Part shown: positions 1-6,196 of the stretch, one piece after another
Layout: the number at the start of each line of letters is the position of its first letter
Numbering within the stretch: the first letter of the stretch is position 1
From: Clostridia bacterium
GTDB taxonomy: Bacteria > Bacillota > Clostridia > Oscillospirales > Acutalibacteraceae
Direction of reading: 5' to 3'
NCBI GenBank assembly: GCA_900759575.1
Contig: CAAEVU010000077.1
Location: 1-6,693 of the forward strand
Length of the DNA: 6,693 bases
Position numbers and translations under genes: made by a program
Notes under the pieces: model-generated
Told to the model about the DNA's origin: nothing
What the model saw: only the letters and a program-made list of their open reading frames with translations
Databases searched by the model: none

Positions 1-758
1 AAGGGCGATTGCTGCTCCAAGTATTCCCTGTCAATAAGAAATTCCAGAACGAAATCCATAGTTTCCCCAGGCTGTAGCTCAAAGCTCCAATAATCCTTGG
101 TACCGGAATTCTTGTCGAAGTATGATTCCATAGCTGTATAGCGCTGGGTGATGTTAACATAATTCATATTCTCTTGGTTTTGTGGAACCAAATCATCATA
201 TGCTGAAAGGAAAAACATAGAGGCGTTGAATTGGTATTGTACGCCTGTGCGGTTGTGCGCGTCTAGGTTTTTTAATTGCATTTCCACTCTAAGCACACCG
301 GGTTCTTGAAAAGAATCGGCGTATCCGGGCCAAATTCCCCTGGGATCATTGTCTCCATATTCGCCTTTTTCCTCATACGGGAGAAGAGAAGCAGATTTTA
401 TAAGCAACGTCATATCTCCGTCCCAACCCAGGGAAGGAGTATCTTCCACTTGGGCTTCTCCTTGCTGGTACTGCCGGGCATGAAGAGTGTATGTTTTCCC
501 GATGGAACCAAAACCGGAGAGTGTGGCGTCGGCATCTGGATCGGAGAGAATTTCCGGGGACGGTTCTGGACTAGGCGATGAATCCAGGGAATCATCAGCC
601 CTGGAGGAAAGAATGCTTGAATGTACCTGACTTTCGCTCATCGATTCTGAATCACGACTTTGAAGAAGCAGCCTTTCTGGAAAGGCAAAATACAAGACAG
701 TGACTGTCACCAGCAGGACAACGATCAGTGCGATGATTCCAAAAGTGATCTTTTTCAC
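1..758 (-). CDS. Membrane-anchored extracytoplasmic protein of unknown function (partial, C-terminus beyond window)
   Basis: An open frame of 252 codons runs to the window edge without a stop. The chosen start is a GTG at 758-756 with AGGAGG seven bases upstream; the next in-frame ATG is near residue 41 and would lose the membrane segment. Residues 2-3 are Lys-Lys, followed by one hydrophobic helix at about 5-26, with no lipobox cysteine, so it reads as an uncleaved signal anchor or signal peptide. A Ser/Pro/Asp-rich linker (about 30-70) follows. The rest (about 75-252) is rich in alternating hydrophobic residues, with phrases such as LRVEMQLKN and FELQPGETMDFVLEF. These resemble the Ig-like DUF4352-type domains of Firmicutes surface proteins, but that is only an impression and no family is assigned. 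It is separated from the exporter operon by almost 1 kb and is probably an independent unit. A weak promoter-like TATAGT lies at 836-831 without a good -35. Sure that it is coding; function unknown. Confidence 0.85.
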   Translation of the reverse strand, partial: MKKITFGIIALIVVLLVTVTVLYFAFPERLLLQSRDSESMSESQVHSSILSSRADDSLDSSPSPEPSPEILSDPDADATLSGFGSIGKTYTLHARQYQQGEAQVEDTPSLGWDGDMTLLIKSASLLPYEEKGEYGDNDPRGIWPGYADSFQEPGVLRVEMQLKNLDAHNRTGVQYQFNASMFFLSAYDDLVPQNQENMNYVNITQRYTAMESYFDKNSGTKDYWSFELQPGETMDFVLEFLIDREYLEQQSP

Positions 759-928
759 AGGGATCCCTCCTATTGTTTCTTTACTAGTTAGAGAGAACCA
801 TCCGGAAAAAGGTGACAGAGAAGCGTGGAGACTATAAAACAAAATGGGTTCTTTTTGTGACACGAACGAATATTCTTATTGGCGGAGATGCCCCTAAATA
901 CACATTTGAAACCTAAGTAGAAAGGGTG

Positions 929-1277
929 GGCACCTTCCTTGGTTCAAAGCTTTCGGCAGAGCCGGTTACTTCGTTTTTTCGGAATTTTTAACAAGCCGAA
1001 ATAGTTTGGATTGGCAAACGGGCCTCTGGGTCAACGTGGGTTGAGTAGGTGAGCAAATTTCCCAACGTTGAGCTGTTTACTAGGGGGTTCGGGAGAGGGG
1101 GTGCGGTAATTTTCCGCCTTCGGTAAAAGCATAGCGGGCTATACGCCGTTCGCACTCGCCGGGCGCTGCCCGGCCCCCCTGTCTCCAAAGGGGGGAGTTT
1201 GTAGTGGAAGAATTAACATTTTTTCTTTTATCCAAAGAGTAACGCCCAACCTCAAAAATTGCGTTGCTAAACAAAGA
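929..1277. repeat. Dispersed non-coding element, copy A (homologous to 6197-6531)
   Basis: This stretch lacks a credible gene but matches the 6197-6531 region block by block, in the same order, orientation and nearly the same spacing. The shared blocks are a 12-mer CGGCAGAGCCGG (954-965, a small hairpin), GGGTCAAC.TGGG (1028-1040), GCTGTTT..TAGGG (1072-1085), TGCGG.AA.TT (from 1102), ACCTCAAAAATTG (1249-1261) and TAAACAAAGA (1268-1277). Distances between the first blocks are 74 and 33 nt here, against 76 and 33 in the other copy. The variable middle holds a perfect 7-bp GC hairpin (1158-1174) and a possible C6/G6 stem (1174-1195). Small frames on both strands differ between copies and end at different places, which argues for structure or DNA rather than protein. 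It may be a structured RNA or a mobile-element relic; the transcribed strand is undecided. Confidence 0.7.
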
Positions 1278-1740
1278 AGAAAGCTTTTTTCGAGAGTGGA
1301 CAGCATAGTCAAGGACAAGTGGACCACACGCGATGCTGACACGCAAAAAAGGAAAAACAGTCGCAAAGGAATGGGGTCATATACGACATAAGCTTGAAAA
1401 AACTAGACTATGTCCGGGCCAGCTTAGGCACGAAAAATCCCCAGGCCATGCGGTTTTCGCAAGGTCTGGGGATACGCGTTTTGGCAGGGGTAGAAGGAAT
1501 TGGTCTTCGCTTCTGCTTCGGTCGGTTCATAGCTTGCGTGCCACTTGCACGCATTCGCCCCTCGGTTCGCGGTTTTGGAGTGGATGTGGAAACGGCGCAC
1601 AGGGAAAGTGGAAGGACCGGTATTGCCCAACTCTTTGAAACAAGCCGCAAAAGGTTGGTGCTGGTTTGGTGCTTTGAAAAATTTTGTAGATCAAAACACC
1701 CAATAAACTTATTCTTGAAATGTCACAAGAGAGATAAGCT
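1278..1740. other. Intergenic stretch, no gene recognised
   Basis: The frames here on either strand show no recognisable domain and no good ribosome binding site. One of them (1394-1756, plus) overlaps the terminator hairpin and the end of the ATPase gene, so I treat them as chance. Visible structure is a 7-bp hairpin with arms TGCGTGC and GCACGCA (1535-1553) and the terminator at 1433-1473. On the minus strand this is the likely 3' untranslated tail of the exporter operon. Confidence 0.6.
1433..1473 (-). terminator. Intrinsic terminator downstream of the exporter operon
   Basis: Read on the minus strand, a long stem begins with ATCCCCAG (1473-1466) and closes with CTGGGGAT (1444-1437). It extends inward through a GC pair block and a TGCG/CGCA tip stem around a 5-nt loop. 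Five T residues follow immediately (1437-1433). Roughly 15 pairs with one or two imperfections plus the U-tract make it a good Rho-independent terminator. It lies about 270 nt beyond the ATPase stop, with no other minus-strand gene between, so it probably ends that operon's transcript. Confidence 0.7.
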
Positions 1741-2721
1741 TTATTTGCTATCCTGATACGCTATCTCCACAATATCCTCAATATCCGGCTCGCGGACAAA
1801 GATGTTTTGCGGCTCATACGTATCCAGCAGCCTGCTGATAGAGGCTTTTACTGCGCTTCGATCCAAAAGCTTTACCTCCAGAGTGTTTTCATCACGCTTG
1901 GCAAGGGTAAGCCCTTCTATATCCCTCCAGGCAGGAGCGCTGTCCTCAAACTCCAGCCGAATCACGATCTCGCGTTCATATTGATTCCGGAAAGATTCCA
2001 GTGTCCCATCGAACAGTTTTACTCCTTCGTTAATCATGATCAGCCGGTTACATACCGCCTCGATATCGTCCATATCGTGGGTGGTCAGCATCACGGTAGT
2101 GCCCTTTTCCCGGTTTATAGCCTTGATTGCCTGGCGCAGCACTTTCTTGCTGACAACATCCAGTCCGATGGTGGGCTCGTCCAGGTAAAGCACCGCGGGA
2201 TCGTGCAACAAAGCCACTGCGATGTTGGCTTTCATTTTTTGTCCCAGGCTCAGCTGACGGACCGGCTGATCCAGAAACCCTCCCATGTCCAAAAGTTCCG
2301 TGAACAGGTCGCAATTCTTTCGGAATGTTTCGTGGGGAATGTCGTACAAGCTTTCGTAAAGGTCAAAGGTGTCTGAAACGGGAAGATCCCAGTAAAGCTG
2401 GGAACGCTGACCAAACACCACACCAATTCTTTTGGCGTTCTCCCGGCGGCGTTCATAGGGGACGATTCCCCCCACCTGTACTGTCCCGCTGGTGGGGATG
2501 AGAATACCGGAAAGCATCTTGAGAGTGGTGGATTTGCCCGCTCCATTGGGGCCGATGTATCCCACGATCTCTCCTTTCTCCACGGAAAAATTAACGTGGC
2601 GTACAGCCTCTTTTACCGTGTACTCCCGGTGAAATAGGGATTTGATGGCGCCGCCTATCCCTTTTCCGGTTTTGGCCACGCGATATTCCTTACACAAATC
2701 ATTGACTTCTATGTAGGACAT
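1741..2721 (-). CDS. ABC exporter ATP-binding protein (ABC-2 type, DUF990-permease partner)
   Basis: This 326-residue cytoplasmic ATPase should power export by the two adjacent permeases. All nucleotide-binding motifs are intact: Walker A GPNGAGKST (57-65), Q-loop Gln105, signature LSLGQ (157-161), Walker B VLYLDEPT (177-184), D-loop GLD (186-188) and switch His215. The region before Walker A carries the extra stretch (about 16-36) that is usual in ATPases paired with ABC2_membrane_6/DUF990 permeases. A C-terminal accessory domain (about 245-326) follows. I start it at ATG 2721-2719, with GGAG eight bases upstream. A TTG at 2739 would add six residues but overlaps both the preceding stop and this ribosome binding site. 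It is the last gene of the operon, 14 nt after the permease stop. From memory, the family includes cyanobacterial viologen exporters and assorted drug exporters; the substrate here cannot be read from sequence. Confidence 0.95.
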   Translation of the reverse strand: MSYIEVNDLCKEYRVAKTGKGIGGAIKSLFHREYTVKEAVRHVNFSVEKGEIVGYIGPNGAGKSTTLKMLSGILIPTSGTVQVGGIVPYERRRENAKRIGVVFGQRSQLYWDLPVSDTFDLYESLYDIPHETFRKNCDLFTELLDMGGFLDQPVRQLSLGQKMKANIAVALLHDPAVLYLDEPTIGLDVVSKKVLRQAIKAINREKGTTVMLTTHDMDDIEAVCNRLIMINEGVKLFDGTLESFRNQYEREIVIRLEFEDSAPAWRDIEGLTLAKRDENTLEVKLLDRSAVKASISRLLDTYEPQNIFVREPDIEDIVEIAYQDSK

Positions 2722-2735
2722 TTTCACCACTCCTT

Positions 2736-3542
2736 TCAAGACCCTGTGCTCTTATAATGCTTCAGTCCCCAGTTCCACAGCAGAACACTCAAGGTAAAGC
2801 AGATGATTCCCACCACCGGCGTTAAATAAGGCAAAACCGCGGGAAATCCCTCAGGGACCGCCTTGCCCAGCAGCAAAGATGCAGGATAGAAGTTGATAAA
2901 GGCAAAGGGAAGAATAAACGTCAACAAAATCTGAATTGCTTTAGGATAGATGCTAATTGGATAATTCGTGAACTCCTTGACATTAGATAGTAGAAAATCC
3001 AAAACAGGGTTTTCATTGACTGCAAAAAAGCTCATGACCGAACTGGCCACCAAAGCCGCTGCTTGGACAAAAATCGCGCCGATCACCATGAAGATCATGC
3101 TGGTGATGTTCCACAAAGAGGGATGGAATCCCGAAGTGATGAGCGCGTAGATGATGATTGCCATGGATAGGGTAAAATGGCTCACATATGCCGGATTGAT
3201 ACCGGTGAAGATTTCGTGGACAAAGGGATTCAAAGGTTTGATCAGCGCAGCGTCAAACTCACCGGAGCGGATTTTGCTGCTTAAAAACGTAGTCGGGTTA
3301 AAGAAAAACGTGGCGGCAATACAATAGGAAAGAACCGCTAAGCCATACAGCAACAATACTTCGCTGGGTGTCCAACCTCCCAAATTTTCAAACCGTGTTG
3401 TCAAAATGAACAGCGTGGCAAAGGTAGCGCCGTATCCCAGCCACTGGCCAACGATCCCGGCAAAATACGTGCTGCGGTATGCGGTGGCTGTGCGAAATGT
3501 CACCCGAAAAAAAGCTCCCAGCAATTTCATGTATTTTCTCAT
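2736..3542 (-). CDS. ABC-2 family permease, DUF990/ABC2_membrane_6 type (second permease)
   Basis: An integral membrane protein of 268 residues, probably with six helices at about 28-48, 61-81, 119-138, 147-170, 203-225 and 238-258. The phrase SGEFDAALIKPLNPF (93-107) after helix 2, and NYPISIYP (193-200) followed by LPFAFINFYPA, are characteristic of DUF990 (PF06182) permeases as I recall them. The start ATG at 3542-3540 has GGAGG six bases upstream and begins 2 nt after the stop of the preceding permease. The longer reading that begins at 3623 would run 27 residues back into that gene and lacks support. It should form a heterodimeric channel with the other permease, driven by the downstream ATPase. 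The two-permease arrangement is usual for this subfamily. Confidence 0.93.
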   Translation of the reverse strand: MRKYMKLLGAFFRVTFRTATAYRSTYFAGIVGQWLGYGATFATLFILTTRFENLGGWTPSEVLLLYGLAVLSYCIAATFFFNPTTFLSSKIRSGEFDAALIKPLNPFVHEIFTGINPAYVSHFTLSMAIIIYALITSGFHPSLWNITSMIFMVIGAIFVQAAALVASSVMSFFAVNENPVLDFLLSNVKEFTNYPISIYPKAIQILLTFILPFAFINFYPASLLLGKAVPEGFPAVLPYLTPVVGIICFTLSVLLWNWGLKHYKSTGS

Positions 3543-3544
3543 GG

Positions 3545-4339
3545 TCAGCCTCCATTCACCGTCAAGCCCCGCACGGCGCTGCGCCACATAAAGGTGCTGA
3601 GCACGTTCAGAACCAACAGCCACGCCAGCGCGATCAGCAAACAGAACACCGTCTGCTCTGCCGTGACACGTCCCAGCAAGATGTTGATGGGTTCAAAGGT
3701 GATATAACGGAAGGGAAGGAAATAACTCATTCCTTGCAAAAAAGCCGGATAAAACCACAGAGGCACAGCAGTACCGCCGAAAAATGTCGTCAGAGCACCG
3801 ATATACCAGCTCAGGAACCAACAGCGTTGAATTCGGAATGCCAGCAGACCAAAAATATACGTCAACTCAAACATGACGAGAATGCCCAAGACCAGCGCGA
3901 TCAGAAAGGGAACCACCATGGCAATGGAAATGGATGCGCCGCTTCCCATTCCTAAAATCACCGCGCCAATTACAACCACAGGCACAACACGAATGAGAAC
4001 GTTATAAGAATTTTTGCCCAATATGGTTGCCATCAAGTAGTATTTATAGGACATGGGCCGCAACAGCTCCATGGCGATGGATCCGTCCACCATGGCAGCC
4101 TCTATGGTGGTTGAAATATTCGCATTTGTAAATGTGGAAACGAACATGTTGATAAGGACAAAGAAAATCATATCTGAAAAGCTCGTCCCATCATACAGTT
4201 CCGTGCCAAGCAATGCCCACCAAAGGCATACCTGAATCCCAAATGACAAAATAGTGCTTGCCAGTCCAGCTAATGCAGCAGAACGATAGATTATTTGTGA
4301 TTTGAACGCCTTTTCGAACACGATCCAATATTTTTTCAC
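3545..4339 (-). CDS. ABC-2 family permease, DUF990/ABC2_membrane_6 type (first permease)
   Basis: The first gene of the exporter operon encodes a 264-residue membrane protein with about six hydrophobic segments (near 22-43, 55-73, 115-133, 139-165, 176-200 and 230-250). Between helices 2 and 3 is DGSIAMELLRPMSY (85-98), and near the fifth helix GGTAVPLWFYPAF (188-200) then LPFRYITFEP. These positions correspond to the conserved loops of the other permease, so the two are distant paralogues. Translation starts at GTG 4339-4337, with GAGG eight bases upstream; no better start exists, since the frame opens here. A strong promoter lies just upstream (4384-4412). Coupling to the next gene is very tight, with a 2-nt gap. 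Confidence 0.92.
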   Translation of the reverse strand: MKKYWIVFEKAFKSQIIYRSAALAGLASTILSFGIQVCLWWALLGTELYDGTSFSDMIFFVLINMFVSTFTNANISTTIEAAMVDGSIAMELLRPMSYKYYLMATILGKNSYNVLIRVVPVVVIGAVILGMGSGASISIAMVVPFLIALVLGILVMFELTYIFGLLAFRIQRCWFLSWYIGALTTFFGGTAVPLWFYPAFLQGMSYFLPFRYITFEPINILLGRVTAEQTVFCLLIALAWLLVLNVLSTFMWRSAVRGLTVNGG

Positions 4340-4383
4340 TCCTACCGCCTCTTTCTGTAGCCCCAGATTGTTAATGTTAAAAA

Positions 4384-4412
4384 ATTATATCATTGGTCGT
4401 TGTTACTGTCAA
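4384..4412 (-). promoter_or_regulatory. Consensus sigma-A promoter of the exporter operon
   Basis: On the minus strand, TTGACA (4412-4407) is separated by exactly 17 nt from TATAAT (4389-4384). A TG one base before the -10 makes it an extended -10 as well. This is a perfect match to the housekeeping consensus. Transcription should begin near 4377, giving a leader of about 38 nt before the GTG of the first permease. The -35 lies only 5 nt beyond the stop codon of the HTH-PurM gene, and no terminator separates the two, so read-through from upstream is also possible. Two copies of TTGTTAC (plus strand, 4400-4406 and 4414-4420) bracket the -35 box. Confidence 0.9.
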
Positions 4413-4416
4413 TTTG

Positions 4417-5661
4417 TTACCAGTCTATGTGATTGTAAAAAGAAACCTTTGGGTTTCCATGCTGAATAATTCCTATTTCATAGCAGTCAAAGAAGGAAGA
4501 TATACGTGCTTTGACCCATTGCGCCGCTGATTTTTCCACCACGACCGCTAGTCCAACACCGCAATTAAACGTGGCAAGCATCTCTGGTTCCTCAATACTC
4601 CCGATTTCTTTCAAAAATTGAAAGAGGGGAAGGGGCTTCCATTTCGCAAGGTCGATCTTCGCCTGCAACCCTTCGGGAATAATACGGCTTAGATTGGCTT
4701 CCATTCCACCCCCTGTAATATGAGCCATGCCATGGACCGCAGGATTGGAATGGATTTGCTTGATGGCTTTGTAGTATGATAAGTGGGGTTTCATGATCTG
4801 TTCCAGAAAAGCTTCGCCATGTATTTTTTCAAATTTGATTTGGGGCATTTTTTCTAGAAGCATTCGTGCCAGGGAATAGCCATTGGTGTGCAGACCGTTG
4901 GAAGCCACGCCCAGAATCACGTCTCCCGACTGAATGGTGTGACCATCAATGACATGACGGCGGGAAACAATCCCTGCAATACTGGAAGAAAGAATATAGG
5001 TGCCTTTCTCCACCACCTGAGGTTGGATAGAAGTTTCGCCCCCAACCAAGCTGCATTCATTTTCCCTGCAAGCATTGGAAATTTCCTTTAATAAGGTTTT
5101 GATGGTTTCTTTTTCCGGGGCAGAGCACACAATGCAGTCCAAAACAGCCAAGGGTTTAGCTCCCATTACGGCAATATCATTTACCAAATGATTGATCATG
5201 TCGTGGCATATGGATTCCGTGAATCCATATTGCATGGCTAGTTTTTGCTTGGAACCTGGCTCCTCTGTCTTGAGAACCAAGACTGGGTCCTTGATTTCCG
5301 GAAAATCAAGATCGTATAAGGAGGCAAATGGGCCAAGTCCGTTAAGTACCCGTGGATCTTCCGATTGAAGGTAGGTGGCGATCTCCTTTTTGATGGCGTC
5401 GGTATAGGCCACATCTACTCCGGCTCTGCTGTAGGAGAACGGTTCAGATCTTTTCTTGCGTCCAGCGAGGATTTCGTCTGCGGAAACGTGGAGAATCTGT
5501 GCCAGTTCTGCTAAAATCTCCACATTGGGTAACGTACCATTTTCCCATTTTGAAACGGCCTGATAAGACACATTTAGCTTGTTAGCCACGTCTGCTTGTG
5601 TCATACCCAATTTACGCCGCTGTTCTGCCAGAAAAGCGGCAATTTTTTGTGTGTCCAGCAT
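4417..5661 (-). CDS. XRE-type HTH domain fused to a PurM (AIR synthetase)-like domain; putative regulator
   Basis: The 414-residue product has two parts. Residues 7-66 are a Cro/C1 helix-turn-helix: MTQADVANKLNVS (20-32), then YQAVSKWENG (33-42) as recognition helix, and HVSADEIL. Residues 76-414 follow PurM, phosphoribosylformylglycinamidine cyclo-ligase, almost end to end: YSRAGVD (77-83), NGLGPF (107-112), VND (160-162), SLVGGET (204-210), NGLHTNGYSL (255-264) with the conserved His258, HITGGG (314-319) and TFNCGVG (364-370). PurM normally makes AIR from FGAM and ATP in purine synthesis. Compared from memory with E. coli PurM, the loop TDGVGTK has become TEEPGSK (132-138), and the lysine near E. 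coli position 27 has no clear counterpart. Catalysis is therefore doubtful and ligand sensing is plausible. No other pur gene is nearby. Start: ATG with GGAGG eight bases upstream; it also captures a full HTH. The HTH and the PurM-like fold are clear; the regulatory role is inference. Confidence 0.93.
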   Translation of the reverse strand: MLDTQKIAAFLAEQRRKLGMTQADVANKLNVSYQAVSKWENGTLPNVEILAELAQILHVSADEILAGRKKRSEPFSYSRAGVDVAYTDAIKKEIATYLQSEDPRVLNGLGPFASLYDLDFPEIKDPVLVLKTEEPGSKQKLAMQYGFTESICHDMINHLVNDIAVMGAKPLAVLDCIVCSAPEKETIKTLLKEISNACRENECSLVGGETSIQPQVVEKGTYILSSSIAGIVSRRHVIDGHTIQSGDVILGVASNGLHTNGYSLARMLLEKMPQIKFEKIHGEAFLEQIMKPHLSYYKAIKQIHSNPAVHGMAHITGGGMEANLSRIIPEGLQAKIDLAKWKPLPLFQFLKEIGSIEEPEMLATFNCGVGLAVVVEKSAAQWVKARISSFFDCYEIGIIQHGNPKVSFYNHIDW

Positions 5662-5693
5662 GGGGAAGGCCTCCTCTGAATTACTATGGAATT

Positions 5694-5723
5694 ATTGTAC
5701 CGCAAAAGAAAGAGAGGAGGCAA
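5694..5723 (-). promoter_or_regulatory. Probable promoter of the HTH-PurM gene
   Basis: On the minus strand TACAAT (5699-5694) is preceded, after 18 nt, by TTGCCT (5723-5718). The -10 is 5 of 6 matches and the -35 is 4 of 6. The predicted start near 5687 leaves a short leader of about 26 nt with GGAGG (5674-5670). A moderate promoter of this kind fits a regulatory gene. Confidence 0.55.
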
Positions 5724-5761
5724 TCAACAAATCTTTGATTAGAAGGGTTGAAACTCAACCC
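5722..5761. promoter_or_regulatory. Candidate operator: two inverted repeats over and upstream of the -35
   Basis: AATCAA (5722-5727) and TTGATT (5735-5740) form a perfect 6-bp dyad with a 7-nt spacer, overlapping the -35 of the HTH-PurM promoter. Immediately upstream is a perfect 7-bp dyad, GGGTTGA and TCAACCC around a 3-nt centre (5745-5761). XRE regulators often bind such dyads in their own promoters; binding here is inference. The second dyad could equally be a small RNA hairpin. Confidence 0.4.
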
Positions 5762-5818
5762 GTAGTGGAGTTTGGCAATATTTTTTTAGGTGCATACGTT
5801 AAGAAAAGAAGGTAAAAC

Positions 5819-5921
5819 CCAGACTCGGCCCTGTGAGGGACTGTATGCGGTTTTGGGGGCCAAGTAGGGGAACGACACCAGCGAAGCCCCAAAATCACCC
5901 CGGTGGAGCCGTGTGAGTCGG
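5819..5921 (+). ncRNA. Foldable non-coding segment, possible structured RNA
   Basis: A nested set of helices is visible. CCAGACTC (5819-5826) pairs with GAGTCGG (5915-5921) with one bulge. It is continued by GGC/GCC (5827-5829 with 5908-5910). Inside are CCCT/AGGG (5830-5839) and a long stem of GGTTTTGGGGGC (5849-5860) with GCCCCAAAATC (5886-5896) and one bulged G. A G-U pair (5850 with 5895) is allowed only on the plus strand, which hints at that orientation. I do not recognise an RNA class and see no clear promoter or terminator of its own. Confidence 0.35.
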
Positions 5922-6196
5922 TTGTGAGCAGAATGAGCCGATGCCTCGTCCTCAGAGAAGCCCTTGAATACAATTCGCCCGTCTTTTCCTGGGAAAAATA
6001 ACCCGCGAAAGATGAAGCCCAGCCCCTCCCCCTAAAGTGGGAAAATAAAGAGAACGTCAAGAGAAAGGCAGGAAAGAAAAAGCCGGCCCGTGGGACAAGC
6101 ACGAAGGCCCTCCAACGACAGTAACATATCCCCCAAAATCAAGCAGTGGAGAGGGATGTGAAAAAACAGTAGGAGAAAGGATAGGCGCCTAAGAGC
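5922..6196. other. Intergenic stretch, no gene recognised
   Basis: I see no supported gene. The minus-strand frame across 5755-6102 has no domain or ribosome binding site and crosses the foldable segment. Visible structure is an imperfect stem GGCCCGTG with CACG(AA)GGCC near 6081-6108, and an 11-bp stem (6179-6207). On the minus strand the latter reads GGATAGGTGCC against GGCGCCTATCC with one G-U pair and is followed by a pyrimidine-rich tract. Confidence 0.5.

Noticed and set aside
410..595. Small minus-strand frame with an ATG at 595
   Set aside because: It overlaps the partial membrane-protein gene in another frame; the GTG-started frame has the ribosome binding site and a membrane segment.
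988..1188. Minus-strand frame sharing the phrase THVDP with a frame in copy B (6249-6485)
   Set aside because: The resemblance comes from the shared nucleotide block around 1028-1040 and 6298-6310; outside it the two frames differ in length, sequence and ends.
1080..1366. Two overlapping minus-strand frames across repeat copy A
   Set aside because: They overlap each other, have no ribosome binding site or domain, and cross GC hairpins; copy B does not preserve them.
1333..1756. Plus-strand frames of 101 and 120 codons
   Set aside because: Both contain the minus-strand terminator hairpin, lack a domain, and one runs into the end of the ATPase gene; basic and cysteine-scattered composition suggests chance frames.
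2721..2739. TTG start adding six residues to the ATPase
   Set aside because: It overlaps the permease stop and the GGAG that properly serves the ATG at 2721.
4417..5426. SelD or HypE identity for the C-terminal domain of the fusion
   Set aside because: The C-terminal motifs HITGGG and TFNCGVG and the N-terminal YSRAGVD follow PurM, not SelD or HypE; SelD's catalytic Cys/Sec region is absent.
5755..6102. Minus-strand frame of 115 codons upstream of the HTH-PurM gene
   Set aside because: No ribosome binding site, no recognisable domain, and it spans the strongly foldable segment 5819-5921.
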